From Odiellus spinosus (lineage: Eukaryota > Arthropoda > Arachnida > Opiliones > Phalangiidae): a stretch of DNA of 64,000 nucleotides. Shown here piece by piece: positions 51,642-62,466 of the stretch; the first letter of the stretch is position 1, and every line of letters starts with the position of its first letter. The notes below the pieces were generated by a model, which worked only from the letters and a program-made list of their open reading frames with translations, did not search any database and had not been told where the DNA came from. The translations under genes were made by a program, and so were the position numbers. The stretch covers positions 15,045,602 to 15,109,601 of the forward strand of contig OY987227.1 in assembly GCA_963920705.1 (NCBI GenBank). The letters are read 5' to 3'.

Positions 51642-52519
51642 CAATTTGATGGGGTTTTGTTAAGCGTTCTTCACATTAAACCCGATTGTTTAACTCGCAG
51701 TGACATAGCTACAAAAGCTCGCTAACAGCCCCCATCTCGACTTACTCTATAAGGAAAATTTTCAGTTCTAAAGCTTGGTTCAAACCCATAAAATTAGGGC
51801 TCGCCCACCCCTCGTATTAATTTTTAAAGGTGAACTTTTAGACCTATGAATTAAGAGATAGCCTCGACGCCATACAAACGAAATTTTCTTTAGACCCTTC
51901 AGATCTTCATACTTATAAGGATAAAAATTATATACTTATGGAACGACTACGTATCTTTCTTGAAGTTTTATATCTTATACTGATAATAAAGTTACCAATA
52001 AACAATCGTACGGCGTACTTAAATTTTCAAGCTCTAAAAATCAACTACTATCCTAAGTCATAAGGTATTAATATTAATTTCATTTATGTATACACGTAAT
52101 TGGTTCCCAAATTTTGAATTCTTATGGAAATATTTTTGAGCTTTGATAGTTCCTCATTTCATTAATTTTAGGATTTAATTTTATTTAAGACATCAGAGAG
52201 TTTGAGAAATCAAAGTGTACACGTAGCTACCTTTAATAGGACAAATTTTGTCACGTGAACAATTGCAGAAGATAATTGGTAATTACACGTACACGTTCTT
52301 CGTGTAACTTCTCAAACCCTATAGAGCAACCCCAGCCAATTTTCCAACTGATATATTTAGTTTTTCAAATTATAGTTTTTTAGATCTTTAACATTTGAAT
52401 CGTTACTAAGAAAAAAATGAGATTTGTTTGTTCAGTAGCCTTTCATTATGATTGAGAGGGAGGGGAAATAAAAAGCTATTTCAAGGTTTTTTCACTTTAC
52501 CTTCAGAGATATCTTTCGT

Positions 52520-55500
52520 TCAAAGCCTGGAACGCGCGGGAGATTTCTTGACTGATAGTAAGATAGGAGGAGGTATAACGATGCATGGTTTTACCAAAGG
52601 ATAAAGGGCTAAACTTCGTTTGAATTCAGTGACATTCTCGATTCTGACCGGTCTCTGTTTACAAATATAATTTTTGGTATTAGTTTCGTATTTTTATCAA
52701 GTTCTGCGGTTTTAGCTTACGGCTCTTTGAGTAGGAACTGGAGGTGGTGATTTTAATCCATCAGCTGGTTGATCAGAATCAGTGTTTTCAGGAAGATTAC
52801 CAGCACCACCCGCCGCAGTTGAAACTATATGAACGCAGAGTTTCTTTCTTAATGGTCCTTCGGCTGAGATTGTATCCTTTGAAAGATAATCCGATTTAGA
52901 TTCTTGAATCAGAAGTCGAGTAACTTTCAAAAAATTACTTTATAAAACTTGATAACGTCACTCTTCGTTAAAGTGTAAAGGCATTCAACTTCAACATTAT
53001 CTATTCAAAATTAAAACTGATCAGTGTATGATTGAGAGTGGAAGGTGGCAAAGCGCTTGAGGCTGTTGTGGGTAAGCTGAATTCATTCATGGTCAACTTA
53101 TTTCAGGACAGTAGTTTTTAGGCTTAAAGTTGGACTATGCAGGTTCCAGGAGGGGGATTTCAAGGTCATACTCTCTACATCATAAAAATTTACCTCTATC
53201 AAAATTATACTGTTGAGATCCAATCTCAGACCAATATTTAGCCGAAAGTAGGACTAGTTTTTTTGGCCTTTCTAATCTTCTAGCTGCCAAAGTTGATTTG
53301 TGAGCTTCAAAATCTTGGTCACTCATTTCGGATAGATAATTGCCAAAGTACGACAAGAAAGCTTCGATCCTGGCATCAACGAAAGCGGGACTTCGATCCG
53401 ATTGAACTATTACTCTCAATCCTTGAACTCCATTGGCTCTTCTGACACCGCTGCATACGATATAACCCAATTGTTCTTGCGAACGTAGGATATTGAAGCA
53501 AGGTTCAGTCACCATTTGGCAAAATAATTCGAGCTGCATATTGGCCCGCGTTTCCTTTTGAAAAGTTTATTACTTAACTTCAAATTAATCGATCAATTTA
53601 CATTATCTTTACTTGTAATCCGCATTGGTAATAAGCTTCGACTGAAGAGCTTTTATGAATGGAATTAGTCTTCTCAAAAACATATTGATTATCAGGAGAT
53701 AATTGATATTCTCTATCCCTAACTAACTGACTGGCGAGTAATGGTCGCCATTTCATATTTTCCTCCAATTGGCTTTCGATAATGGACATAAGATCCAAAG
53801 CTTGGAGTTTAGTAATGTTGCCTATCCAAAATAAACTTTTATATATGAATTATAAACAAAGATTTACGCCCAAATCCAAATTTTTACCGTGAATTAAAGT
53901 TTCAACGTGCATTCGAGATAAAATGCATTGTATTAAATCTTGAACTCTTTCCATCGTTAATTCTTTCAAGGGAAAATTTATTACAAAAGCAAAAGATAAC
54001 TCAGATATTGGTTTAAAAGAAAATTACCTTCAGTAGCTTCTAATAATTCTTTATTAGACCAAACTCTTTCCGCAAGAAGTAACGAAAGATAATAAACTGC
54101 GTGTTGATGCGGTTGTTCAGCGTTGAAATTCTTCAAACCTCTTACGTACTAATTAGAATTAAAAAGCATTTTTAAAACTCGTCTCTCTCTTCGTAGAGTT
54201 CTCTAACATTTAACAAACTCACAGCTTCTTTCAAAATATCAAATCTCTTAGGATCAATTTGAAAATTTGTTAATTTGTCGATGATTTTCTTCAGCAGGAC
54301 GTGTTGTTTGTCATTATAACCTTTCACATTTAACTAAGAAAATATACTTTTATTAATTTAGCCCCAATATGGAAACCAGTGGTTACCATTAATCCTTGTC
54401 AAACCAAAATATATTATCAATTTATTAAGCAGCGTAAATAGCATTTATTTAAAGAGGGAATGCAACTCAATTAGAAGCGATTTTCTATTGTTTCATGATC
54501 GTTTAAATAGGCCTGATTCACTAGGCCTGCTTCAATCCAAGCCCTAATTTTAACGATAAGGAATCTTGGTTTATTGACATTGTTGAAGCTTAATTGCTAA
54601 GTTTTCAAAGATAAACTTACAAACATTCCATATTTAGTGTTATTAAGAGAATACGATAGTCCAGCTAGCTCAGCCGCGTAAGTATATTCATTGAGGGCAT
54701 CTTTAAACAATTGCACAAACATATACGTCATATTGCAATGAAGCGGGTCAAGATATGCCAAAGGACTATGGGGAAAAAAATCATTAAAATCTAATAAGTA
54801 TTTATTAATTAGATACGCACCTTTCAAATTCAAAACTTAAAACTGCTTTCGGTAAATTAAATTCGTCATCTTGTTTGAACCAAACGCGACACATTTGTGT
54901 ATTCTTGATTAAAACTGGCAGTCCAGTATACTGTTTCCGAAGTTTAACATTTTATACGATGATTCAAAATTTCATAATTAATCGAGCCACGAATAAACTT
55001 ACTTCTTTTTCCCTCAAGCAGAGATCAAAGTTTGTAGGAATAAATTCGTTCTTTGGAGGAAGTTTTAAATTGGGATGTAATCCTGGAAGTTCCCATTTGG
55101 CCAATGCCTCTTCTAAGATGTCTTCTGACATAAATTTAGTTCCGTACCAATGTTCTTCTTCATTGACAATATCCTCGAATTTCTTCCCAATAACAGCAAC
55201 CCTAATATTTTGAGGAACAAGTCGATTCAAAAGATCTTGGATCAAATCAGGACGATATTCGTGCATTAAAAATGGACCGCTTAAAACTTCTTCCGTGGGA
55301 TAATCCTAAGAAAACAAAGTTGTATTAATTTCAACTTAAAGACTCTTTTTCATGAGATCGATTTGGAAGCAGCTACCTATTTGAATTAGTCGTTCTCGCT
55401 ACAGTGATACCATTTACATGCATTGATAAATAACTTTAAATATCGATCTCATGAAAACAAGGCTTAACTCATTGATTTTCAAGCCTTACATGTAACATTC

Positions 55501-57360
55501 CGGCTAAAGCGCATGTATAAAGTTGAGGTCTTTCGCGATCTTTAAACCTAAATGTCATGGAAGCCAAGTTTTGACACTCCTCGAATATCCATTTTTGGGG
55601 TCCGCCTTCTTTCAACATGTTTAAATATTGGAATAACAATGCTACGATGTCATCCACGTGTTCGATTCCTTCTTCCGTCAAATCCACATTGACAATAAAA
55701 AAAGCGAATCCTTTGGCCCCGCTCTTGTAACCTCCGACTAAAGTATTCACCCAACCTCTCGATTTCAACTCTGATAATAAACTACCAGGGCCTTCGTGTC
55801 CTATTAAATGACCCAAATAATGTCCTGGCTACGACATTTTAAAATAGATTAAACATTTCGTGATAAAATTAAGAGTAAAATAACTTACGCTAGATCGATA
55901 ATGAGGTTGTAGATCGGGAATAGGAAAGGTTATATTTAAATTTCTAATATCTTTAACAGGAACAACGTAGTATCTTTTCTTGAGCTGAGTAGGACCAAAA
56001 GGATGTTTAATCCATTCGGGAACAGCGACAGCTTTATTTTGAACGTCAGAAAATAAATTGATAACCATTTCGGCCAAATCTTCAAGGGATTCCCTTCCTA
56101 TAACGGCCAAACCCATTATGTTTGAACTATACCACCGAGCGTGAAATTTTAATAGCTCGTCTCTGACATTGATGCCATTTGCTTTGGGTATGATATCTAA
56201 TGTATCTTTATTACCTTAAAAAATAAAAAAGTATATTAATTTAACAACTTACAGACGAGAGCTTCTTAATTACCAGTTCCAAATTTGCTATATTCGTGAT
56301 CAGGATCTGCGGTGGACCTTTCTAATTGATTTAATCTCCAAATATCAGTTTGAACGTTCTTTTCGTGTTCAGATATAACCACGTTAATTTCTCGGTCAGT
56401 AACATTCTCGGTGAATAATGGATAAAGGAAAAATTGGGCAAACCTTAAGAATACCCAATTTCGCTAAACTATTACAGAATTGACTAAAATTTATAGAATG
56501 AGTGATAAATACCTGTCTAAAGCACCCTGCAATTGATCAGGCGAGACATCAAAATAATAGTTTGTGTGATCAACGGATGTAAACGCATTGCTACTCCCTC
56601 CATGTTGGCTTAAAAACTATTGGGTATACATTTAAATAAAAACTTGTTTGAAGTTTATATTTTAAAACATATTTACTTTGTTGTATTCATTCTCCACGGG
56701 GTACTATATTTAAAAGATTTAATAAATTAATATATTAATTCAGGTGCAAGGATAATGTACAAAATTACCTTCTTAGTTCCCAAAAATAGCATATGCTCGC
56801 AAAGATGAGCGAGACCAAGAATTTCAAGGGGATCACTCATATGCCCTGAAAAGTAATTACTATGCTTACTTAGGATAAATACGGGTATTAAAAGATTTAA
56901 TACCGGTTGAAACTTACCAACATTAACATCAAGGGCTGCAGCAGATTTATCAGTCGTAGGATCACTAACAAGCAACACTTTCATTCCATTGCTCAATTCA
57001 AGACCCCGATACGAGCGTTTGTCCTCACCAGATTTCACAATGTTTTCCACAACTCGGCTAATAGCGGGATTGTCAGACATTTTATCAATTATTTTTGGCG
57101 AAGAGGCTTCAAAAATGGATGTCCTAAAATGAAGAAAGAGAACAGGCATGAAAAAAAATGTGGATAAACCAAAACCAATAAAGGTCAAAGTTGAATTTAT
57201 ATCAACTGTCATTAAGCCTTGGAATACTGAAAAACGGATTATGAGTTTAATACCAGGGATATTACCTTTTTAACGAATGAAATAATCCAGTTCTAAATGA
57301 TTTACGCGGAGATATTCCAAAAGTTCTTATTAAGGTAGAAATAACACTTCTAAAGTACAT
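52520..57360 (-). CDS. IDE: Insulin-degrading enzyme (insulysin), complete, 19 exons
   Basis: M16 zinc metalloprotease that degrades insulin, amyloid-beta and other short peptides. Exons in gene order: 57,360-57,266; 57,123-56,918; 56,845-56,769; 56,703-56,677; 56,616-56,513; 56,443-56,274; 56,214-55,889; 55,828-55,490; 55,305-55,003; 54,930-54,821; 54,765-54,621; 54,333-54,223; 54,148-54,028; 53,962-53,888; 53,821-53,613; 53,554-53,194; 53,000-52,939; 52,876-52,721; 52,654-52,520. Phases close throughout, giving 1,043 aa (human 1,019). The inverted zinc motif H114-LC-E117-H118 and third ligand E195 (in SEHEK) are intact, as are [11 protein letters not shown], the substrate-binding RRANG block and YNFDR. 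Exon 1 adds an Arg/Ser-rich, acid-free N-terminus of mitochondrial type; M47 (KMSDNPAI) matches the human internal start M42. The C-terminus has [14 protein letters not shown], then an extra tail ending SRL. Exon 4 has only 27 nt. Convergent with MARCHF5. Confidence 0.97.
55347..55457. repeat. 16-bp perfect inverted repeat inside IDE intron 8
   Basis: TTTTCATGAGATCGAT (55,347-55,362) and its exact inverse (55,442-55,457) span most of the 184-nt intron between IDE exons 8 and 9, so the pre-mRNA could fold into a stem joining the two splice sites. Confidence 0.85.
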
Positions 57361-58180
57361 AAAACAAGCCGGTTAAAGTTAATTTTTTAAGTTAAGTCAC
57401 GATGTGTGTGAGACTGCGAGTGTGACTGACACTGACAGTGATCGTACAGTAACACAGTACACTAACACGCATCTTCTCGAAGTCGAGGGACTACAAAATC
57501 CAGTGGGTGGGCGAATTGATGACGAGACACAAAATGAGGAGTGTTTTACTGAAAACCCCAAGAGGGCCAAGACACTTAAATATATCCTATATGGGATAAT
57601 AATTAAAAGTAAAATAAATTATATCAGAAGTCAATAAAAACCACTTCTAGTCGCGAGTCTCGCGACCGAAACGAGCCTCATTCGGTGTCGTCTGCTAAGG
57701 GGTTGATCCCTATGTGAAGCCATACTAAAAATCAACACCTGGGATTTTCGAAATTTTTGTTCCAATCGAATCTAGTGTAATTGAAACGAGCTAGGGACCA
57801 TGGTCCTTAAAGCTCTTACCTCCAAGTTTTAGGTCTAAATCCATTCCCAATATAATACATGTATTTCATCACGATTTAAAAGTTTGAGTTTACTCTCTCA
57901 AAAGCTATGTTCACACTATGCACACTTTAAAATCTGTTTTCAAACCGTTTAAAATCGACTTTTCAAGCCAAAAACTACATGTTTTGGCAAAGAATCTGTA
58001 CAATTGACCTCAAAATTTTCCATTTTGTCCTTCACAAAACCGTGAAAAATATTTTGAAAGTCTTCAGTGTGAACGTTGCTTTAAAGATTCACACTTATCA
58101 ATAGCTTAACTTAACTTAACTTAACTTTAATATTGGCCATGCATTCAAGATTACAACCGTAATTTACATAACGGGCCAGA

Positions 58181-58465
58181 TTAACCTGGCGGCCTTATGG
58201 CTCTAGCTCTATCCAATAAAAACGAAAAAAAGAAAAGCATAAGATGGAAATAAAAGTCTATATAATTTTGGTTTAGACATAGCTCGCAATCTTTCACTTC
58301 TAAAAAACATTTTAACATTTCTTTTGACCCACACTTTCTCTGAAGGGTCTTATTCATAGACTTCTGATATGTTATATTTTTTATATTATGGTTGTAAAGA
58401 GGGATATCATGACTTTGACTATATAACAAGTAGCCTGTTGTGATCAATAACAATACAATAACCAA
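58181..58465 (-). CDS. Possible small ORF with hydrophobic ends (unrecognised)
   Basis: Open frame of 95 codons that lacks an in-frame ATG at its 5' end, so it would need a spliced leader exon. It starts hydrophobic (LVIVLLLITTGYLLYS), carries four cysteines in a KCGSKEML..CFLEVKDCELC block, and ends with a second hydrophobic stretch. I do not recognise it. It may be a fragment of a gene, a pseudogene or chance. Confidence 0.2.
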   Translation of the reverse strand: MVIVLLLITTGYLLYSQSHDIPLYNHNIKNITYQKSMNKTLQRKCGSKEMLKCFLEVKDCELCLNQNYIDFYFHLMLFFFSFLLDRARAIRPPG

Positions 58466-58641
58466 TTTAACATTAAATATTTAAAGATTTTATACCAGAA
58501 CAATTTTTACACTATAATTACATTCACAATTATATTCATTCAACTCCGCGCATAAACTAAAAGAATCTGAGAGATTCCAAAAACACCTACATTTTAAAAA
58601 TATTTAAATATAAAATCACGAAAAATATGAGGCGAGATTAA

Positions 58642-58875
58642 TTAATTTTTCTTTTGATTAAAATTTATATTTTCTTTACAATTGCATTCTTTTTTAAAAT
58701 GGACTGGAAAATCTAGCTTATACATAGTTTTCACTAAAAGCTTGCGAGTACAGTTCAGAACGGATTTAGTACCAAAACTGAATTTAATGGCAACCTTTCT
58801 CTCCGCTTCAATTTGCGCTCGCAAGTAGTTTTCAACATTGGGAGAACATTTTATCCCCTTTAGTTAAACTACGTA
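58642..58875 (-). CDS. Possible exon of a small cysteine-containing protein (unrecognised)
   Basis: Open frame ending in TAA at 58,642, preceded by an acceptor-like AACTAAAG just right of 58,873. The encoded piece (GIKCSPNVENYLRAQIEAER..., later VLNCTRK, ECNCKEN) looks less like random AT-rich translation than most ORFs here, with charged amphipathic segments and four cysteines. No ATG-headed first exon was found, and I do not recognise a family. It may belong with the ORF at 58,181-58,465. Confidence 0.25.
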
Positions 58876-59812
58876 TAGGGTTTAAAAGTTTTAAATAATT
58901 TTGTATCAAGGCGGGTTTTATTTTTAATGGCTAGATAGATATCTTAAAACGATTAGATTTGTATAAGTAGATCGAAAGATATATATGGTTTTTATTTTTT
59001 AAAAAGTTTTCAAAGAGTAAATTTAAGAAGAGGAAAAATATTTGGCATCTTTTAAATTAAATTTTTAAGTATAACGTAAAAGCAGGGTTCAGGGGGGGAA
59101 AAATTAAGAGATTAAGAGTGATGTTAATATAAAAAATATATTTGGTTTGGAACTTTAATCTGATCCAATTGCAAAAAACTGCTGTAAAATTGCTAGTTTC
59201 TTATGCATATTTGAATTTTCATGAATATATTAACTATAAAGATTAAAGGGTTCCAACTCTTCTTCCCAAAGAGATACTGATTTTTAGTTTCGATAAAACT
59301 CACCCGACAGTTGGGAAAAAAATGGGAAGGAGTCGGTGGATCAATTACTTCTTTTTAAAACAATAAAATTATTTTTCACATTTAAAACCGATTAATTCAT
59401 GATTGTGCCACGTTAATTGCGGGATCAGGGATGGATTTGTTAGTTAAGAACCCATTAATTACCCGAGAACTTGCAAAGGGAGATCTTGTATTTCCATATG
59501 TCATATGTACAATTTGTTTCTTCATAGGGGTCCTCACCTAGCTATGCAATGGCGGAGCCAATACTTATCTGCCTTATAATTTGACCTTGATGATATAAAA
59601 AAATGGATACCGTCCTTTCATAGCAAACCGTATAGACTTGATTGCTGTCGGGACCTTTTGAGTGTTTCCAATAATGAAAACTTAATTAAAACTTAAAATC
59701 AAGCGAGGAAATTGCCATTACCGTCAAGTTCTCTAGTTAAAAATGGGTTCTGGTTATATAAGAGTTGTACTATATACTTCAGCTCGATCGTATAATACGG
59801 GGAATGTATATC

Positions 59813-62466
59813 TCAATAATCACTGGGACACATGGGCAAATTAACGAGGGAAAAAACGTTACCCTCGTAAAGACCCGAAAATATCATGAAGAGCAAATAC
59901 CACACCATCATGATGGCTCCGTATTTCTTATTAAGTTTCCATTTATTTAAATGGGTAACGACTAGCAGAAAAAACACAGTGGACAACAAACAGATTGTGG
60001 AATAAATAAGTCCTGCAAAAAAATTAATAAAAGCATCGTGTTAGAGAACAGATCTTTGAATTCAGCTATCTAAATATCAACCCCAACTCAGTACACTAAG
60101 AACTACACAAGTCCAGAAGTAAATAGAGAAAATATATAAGGCCCTATCTGCTCTGAAATTTGCCCCTTTAAAATGCTCTTCCCTTATGCACACAGCCTAG
60201 CTTTGACTGTACAAGTTGTTAGTTTCAACGTCATCTGCTAGGCTAGAAAAGAAGGCGACTTTAAAGGGGATTTAAATATCGCAGATAATCCCTTTAAGAC
60301 TTCTAAGAGTGGAAGGTTTAAATATTGAAGAAAATTAAATTACCTTTACTATAAACTCTAACAATTGAACCAGGTTTAATTATTACAGTTTGGAGGAACC
60401 AGGGTAGACCCAAACACAATAGAATATCAAACACGTTACTGCCAACCGCGTTCGAAATAGCCATGTCTCCAAAACCATTTCTGACGACTAGTAAACTGGA
60501 AATTGCGTCGGGGACACTTACTCCCGCTGCCAAGAAGGTCAAACCCATAACGGTATCCGGAATCTTAAACGTGAAACCTGCAAATAAGGATTAAAATAAA
60601 TTTATTAACGTAAACAAATTCTTCAGGGATAAATTTGAAAGATAGGAATAGTATACGAACCTACGATAGTTACCATCCAAATCATGATATAACTCCATAC
60701 CGCAATCCAAAGGCATGAGTTGAAGAAAGTCAAAAAGTACCACTTTTGCCATCGAGGTTTGCGACAATCTGGGATAGTGACGTAACAAATGACTAAAAGG
60801 GGGAATGATATCAACCACAAGATTGATTTGCAGGCTGAATTCTTAGGACAGCTGAACAGAGACTCTTCCGTCACTTCAATAACTTCCCCCGAATCCTGTT
60901 GCTTTTCTAAATTGGACGACATAGCTACGTACTTGTTACCTTCTATATAAAGATAAACGACTCTTAAGAATAATGTCATTGTTAGGGAATAAAGAGACTA
61001 TACCTTCCGGATCATCGGAGAAAGAGCCAGTTTCAGTGTGAGATTCGGGAAGATGAGTTTTCCCCCCAAGAGCTCCTTTGTACATAATTAATTGAGATTG
61101 CTCCGGGTCAATGTTCGGGCCTAACCATTTCAGACACGAAAGGGACATAACGTATCTTTCGACTCTGTTGTTGATGAACATAAAAGCTATGTAGAGAACG
61201 TAAATCACCAGGAACATCACCGATTCAATCCTAGTATAGATAAAAGAGAAGAATTAAAGATAAAATTACGTAAAAAAGGGAATAATAATGTAAAGAAAAA
61301 CTAACCAAGTAACCCCTTCATTTCTAATAGCTACAATTAAGGCGATAATACTGATGGTGTAGAAAAAACAATCGCGAAAAAGTGGCCACCAATTTAAATA
61401 TACAACCTGTAAAATTAAATGGTTAAATAATTCTACATTTCAACTAAAGGGAGAATTAAATATTTTTGTTGTATTCATTATTCCATTAAAGGGATATTAG
61501 ACTCATGCGCATAAACAATATCAAAACACCCTGAAGGTTTCGTGCTAATATACAGCTATTAATCAAAGTAGCCTAAATCTGTCAAAAAATTTTAGACTGA
61601 CTGTTTCCAGAGTCTTGTATCCCTTTAAAATTTAAATTATTAAATATTTTTTACTTTTCCAGCAAATAATCCACAAATTGCAATAACAAAGGCAATATTA
61701 TAAACTGCTGAACCAACAACAGTACCAACTCCAATGTCATCCTAATTTAAGGTTAATTATAAATTAAAAATCTGCCCTCCAATTTGCGGAAATACGATAA
61801 TTTAGGTTAGAATGAATCGTACTTTAGTGATGAATACAGCTATCACAGCCGTAGCTAATTCAGGAGCCGAAGAACCAGCGGCCATAAAGGTTGCGCCAGC
61901 AATATCTGGTTGTACATTCAAAGCTTACAAAAGAAGATGACTATGAATTTTAGCATTTTTGCGCAAGATATTAAGATATATTGAATAATTTAATTTACCA
62001 TCGCAAATACATTCTAAAGCCGGAACAAAATATTCGTCACATACGACAGCTAACGCTAAGAAAGAGTAGAGTGTAAGGATAATATGAAGAGCGATAGCTC
62101 CTTGTTTTCTTATATGGTTTGGGATTAGAGGTCTTGGAAATTGTTCTATGGCCGCTGGGGAGCAATTATCATTTTTAATCGGAGTTTCATTTGTGGCTGT
62201 CAAAACAAAGAGAAATTATAGACTTATAAATACCCATTTTAGATAACATTGTTTTTTGTGTTAGGTTTAAAGGGTATCTGGTTACCTTGAAGTAACCCAG
62301 ATGTTACTGATAAAAGACTCCTTCTTGAGCGATGTCCTGAAACTTGATCTAAATTCTCTTGGGTAGAATCAATTACAAATTGGCCCGTAAGTAGTACGAT
62401 AGATAATACTGAAAGAGCTAAGATAGCGCAGCTATATACCAGCCTTTGATTGCGATGGTCCCTCAT
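59813..62466 (-). CDS. SLC24A3/4: K+-dependent Na+/Ca2+ exchanger, SLC24A3/4 (NCKX3/4) type, complete
   Basis: Plasma-membrane exchanger that extrudes Ca2+ and K+ against Na+ influx. Nine exons: 62,466-62,286; 62,196-61,999; 61,923-61,823; 61,741-61,655; 61,406-61,306; 61,230-61,004; 60,942-60,661; 60,577-60,344; 60,012-59,813. Phases close exactly to 536 aa (human NCKX3/4 about 620-640). A hydrophobic N-terminal segment (about residues 10-30) is followed by a short extracellular loop and [10 protein letters not shown]. The alpha-1 repeat [14 protein letters not shown] carries E148, and the alpha-2 repeat [14 protein letters not shown] carries D416; these correspond to the acidic ion-binding pair of NCKX proteins. 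[15 protein letters not shown] and the C-terminal [11 protein letters not shown] are diagnostic of NCKX3/4 and argue against NCKX5 and NCX. The cytosolic loop (about residues 220-340) is short and acidic. The same strand as IDE, in tandem with it. Confidence 0.96.
60138..60212 (-). repeat. Dispersed repeat copy A (inverse of copy at 63,414-63,487)
   Basis: 75 bp in the last intron of the exchanger gene. Its reverse complement (GTACAGTCAAAGCTAGGCTG...) matches 63,414-63,487 almost throughout. Confidence 0.85.

Larger units (their letters stand above)
49757..52519. other. Intergenic region between convergent MARCHF5 and IDE
   Basis: 2.76 kb containing both 3'UTRs. Apart from two long poly-T tracts I see no gene, RNA or element that I can support. 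An ATTAAA at 49,798-49,803 may end MARCHF5. The rest is AT-rich with no conserved ORF. Confidence 0.6.
57361..59812. other. Intergenic region between IDE (5' end) and the SLC24 gene (3' end)
   Basis: 2.45 kb. It should contain the IDE promoter (right of 57,360; an in-frame TAA stands upstream of the chosen ATG) and the exchanger 3'UTR (left of 59,813). It also holds a short (AACTT)n run at about 58,103-58,130 and two minus-strand ORFs listed separately. Nothing else is recognisable. Confidence 0.6.

Noticed and set aside
57124..57212. Hydrophobic N-terminus ([15 protein letters not shown]...) for IDE
   Set aside because: This is the pyrimidine-rich 3' end of intron 1 translated. A strong acceptor (TTCTCTTTCTTCATTTTAG) ends at 57,124, and a proper first exon at 57,266-57,360 joins in phase.
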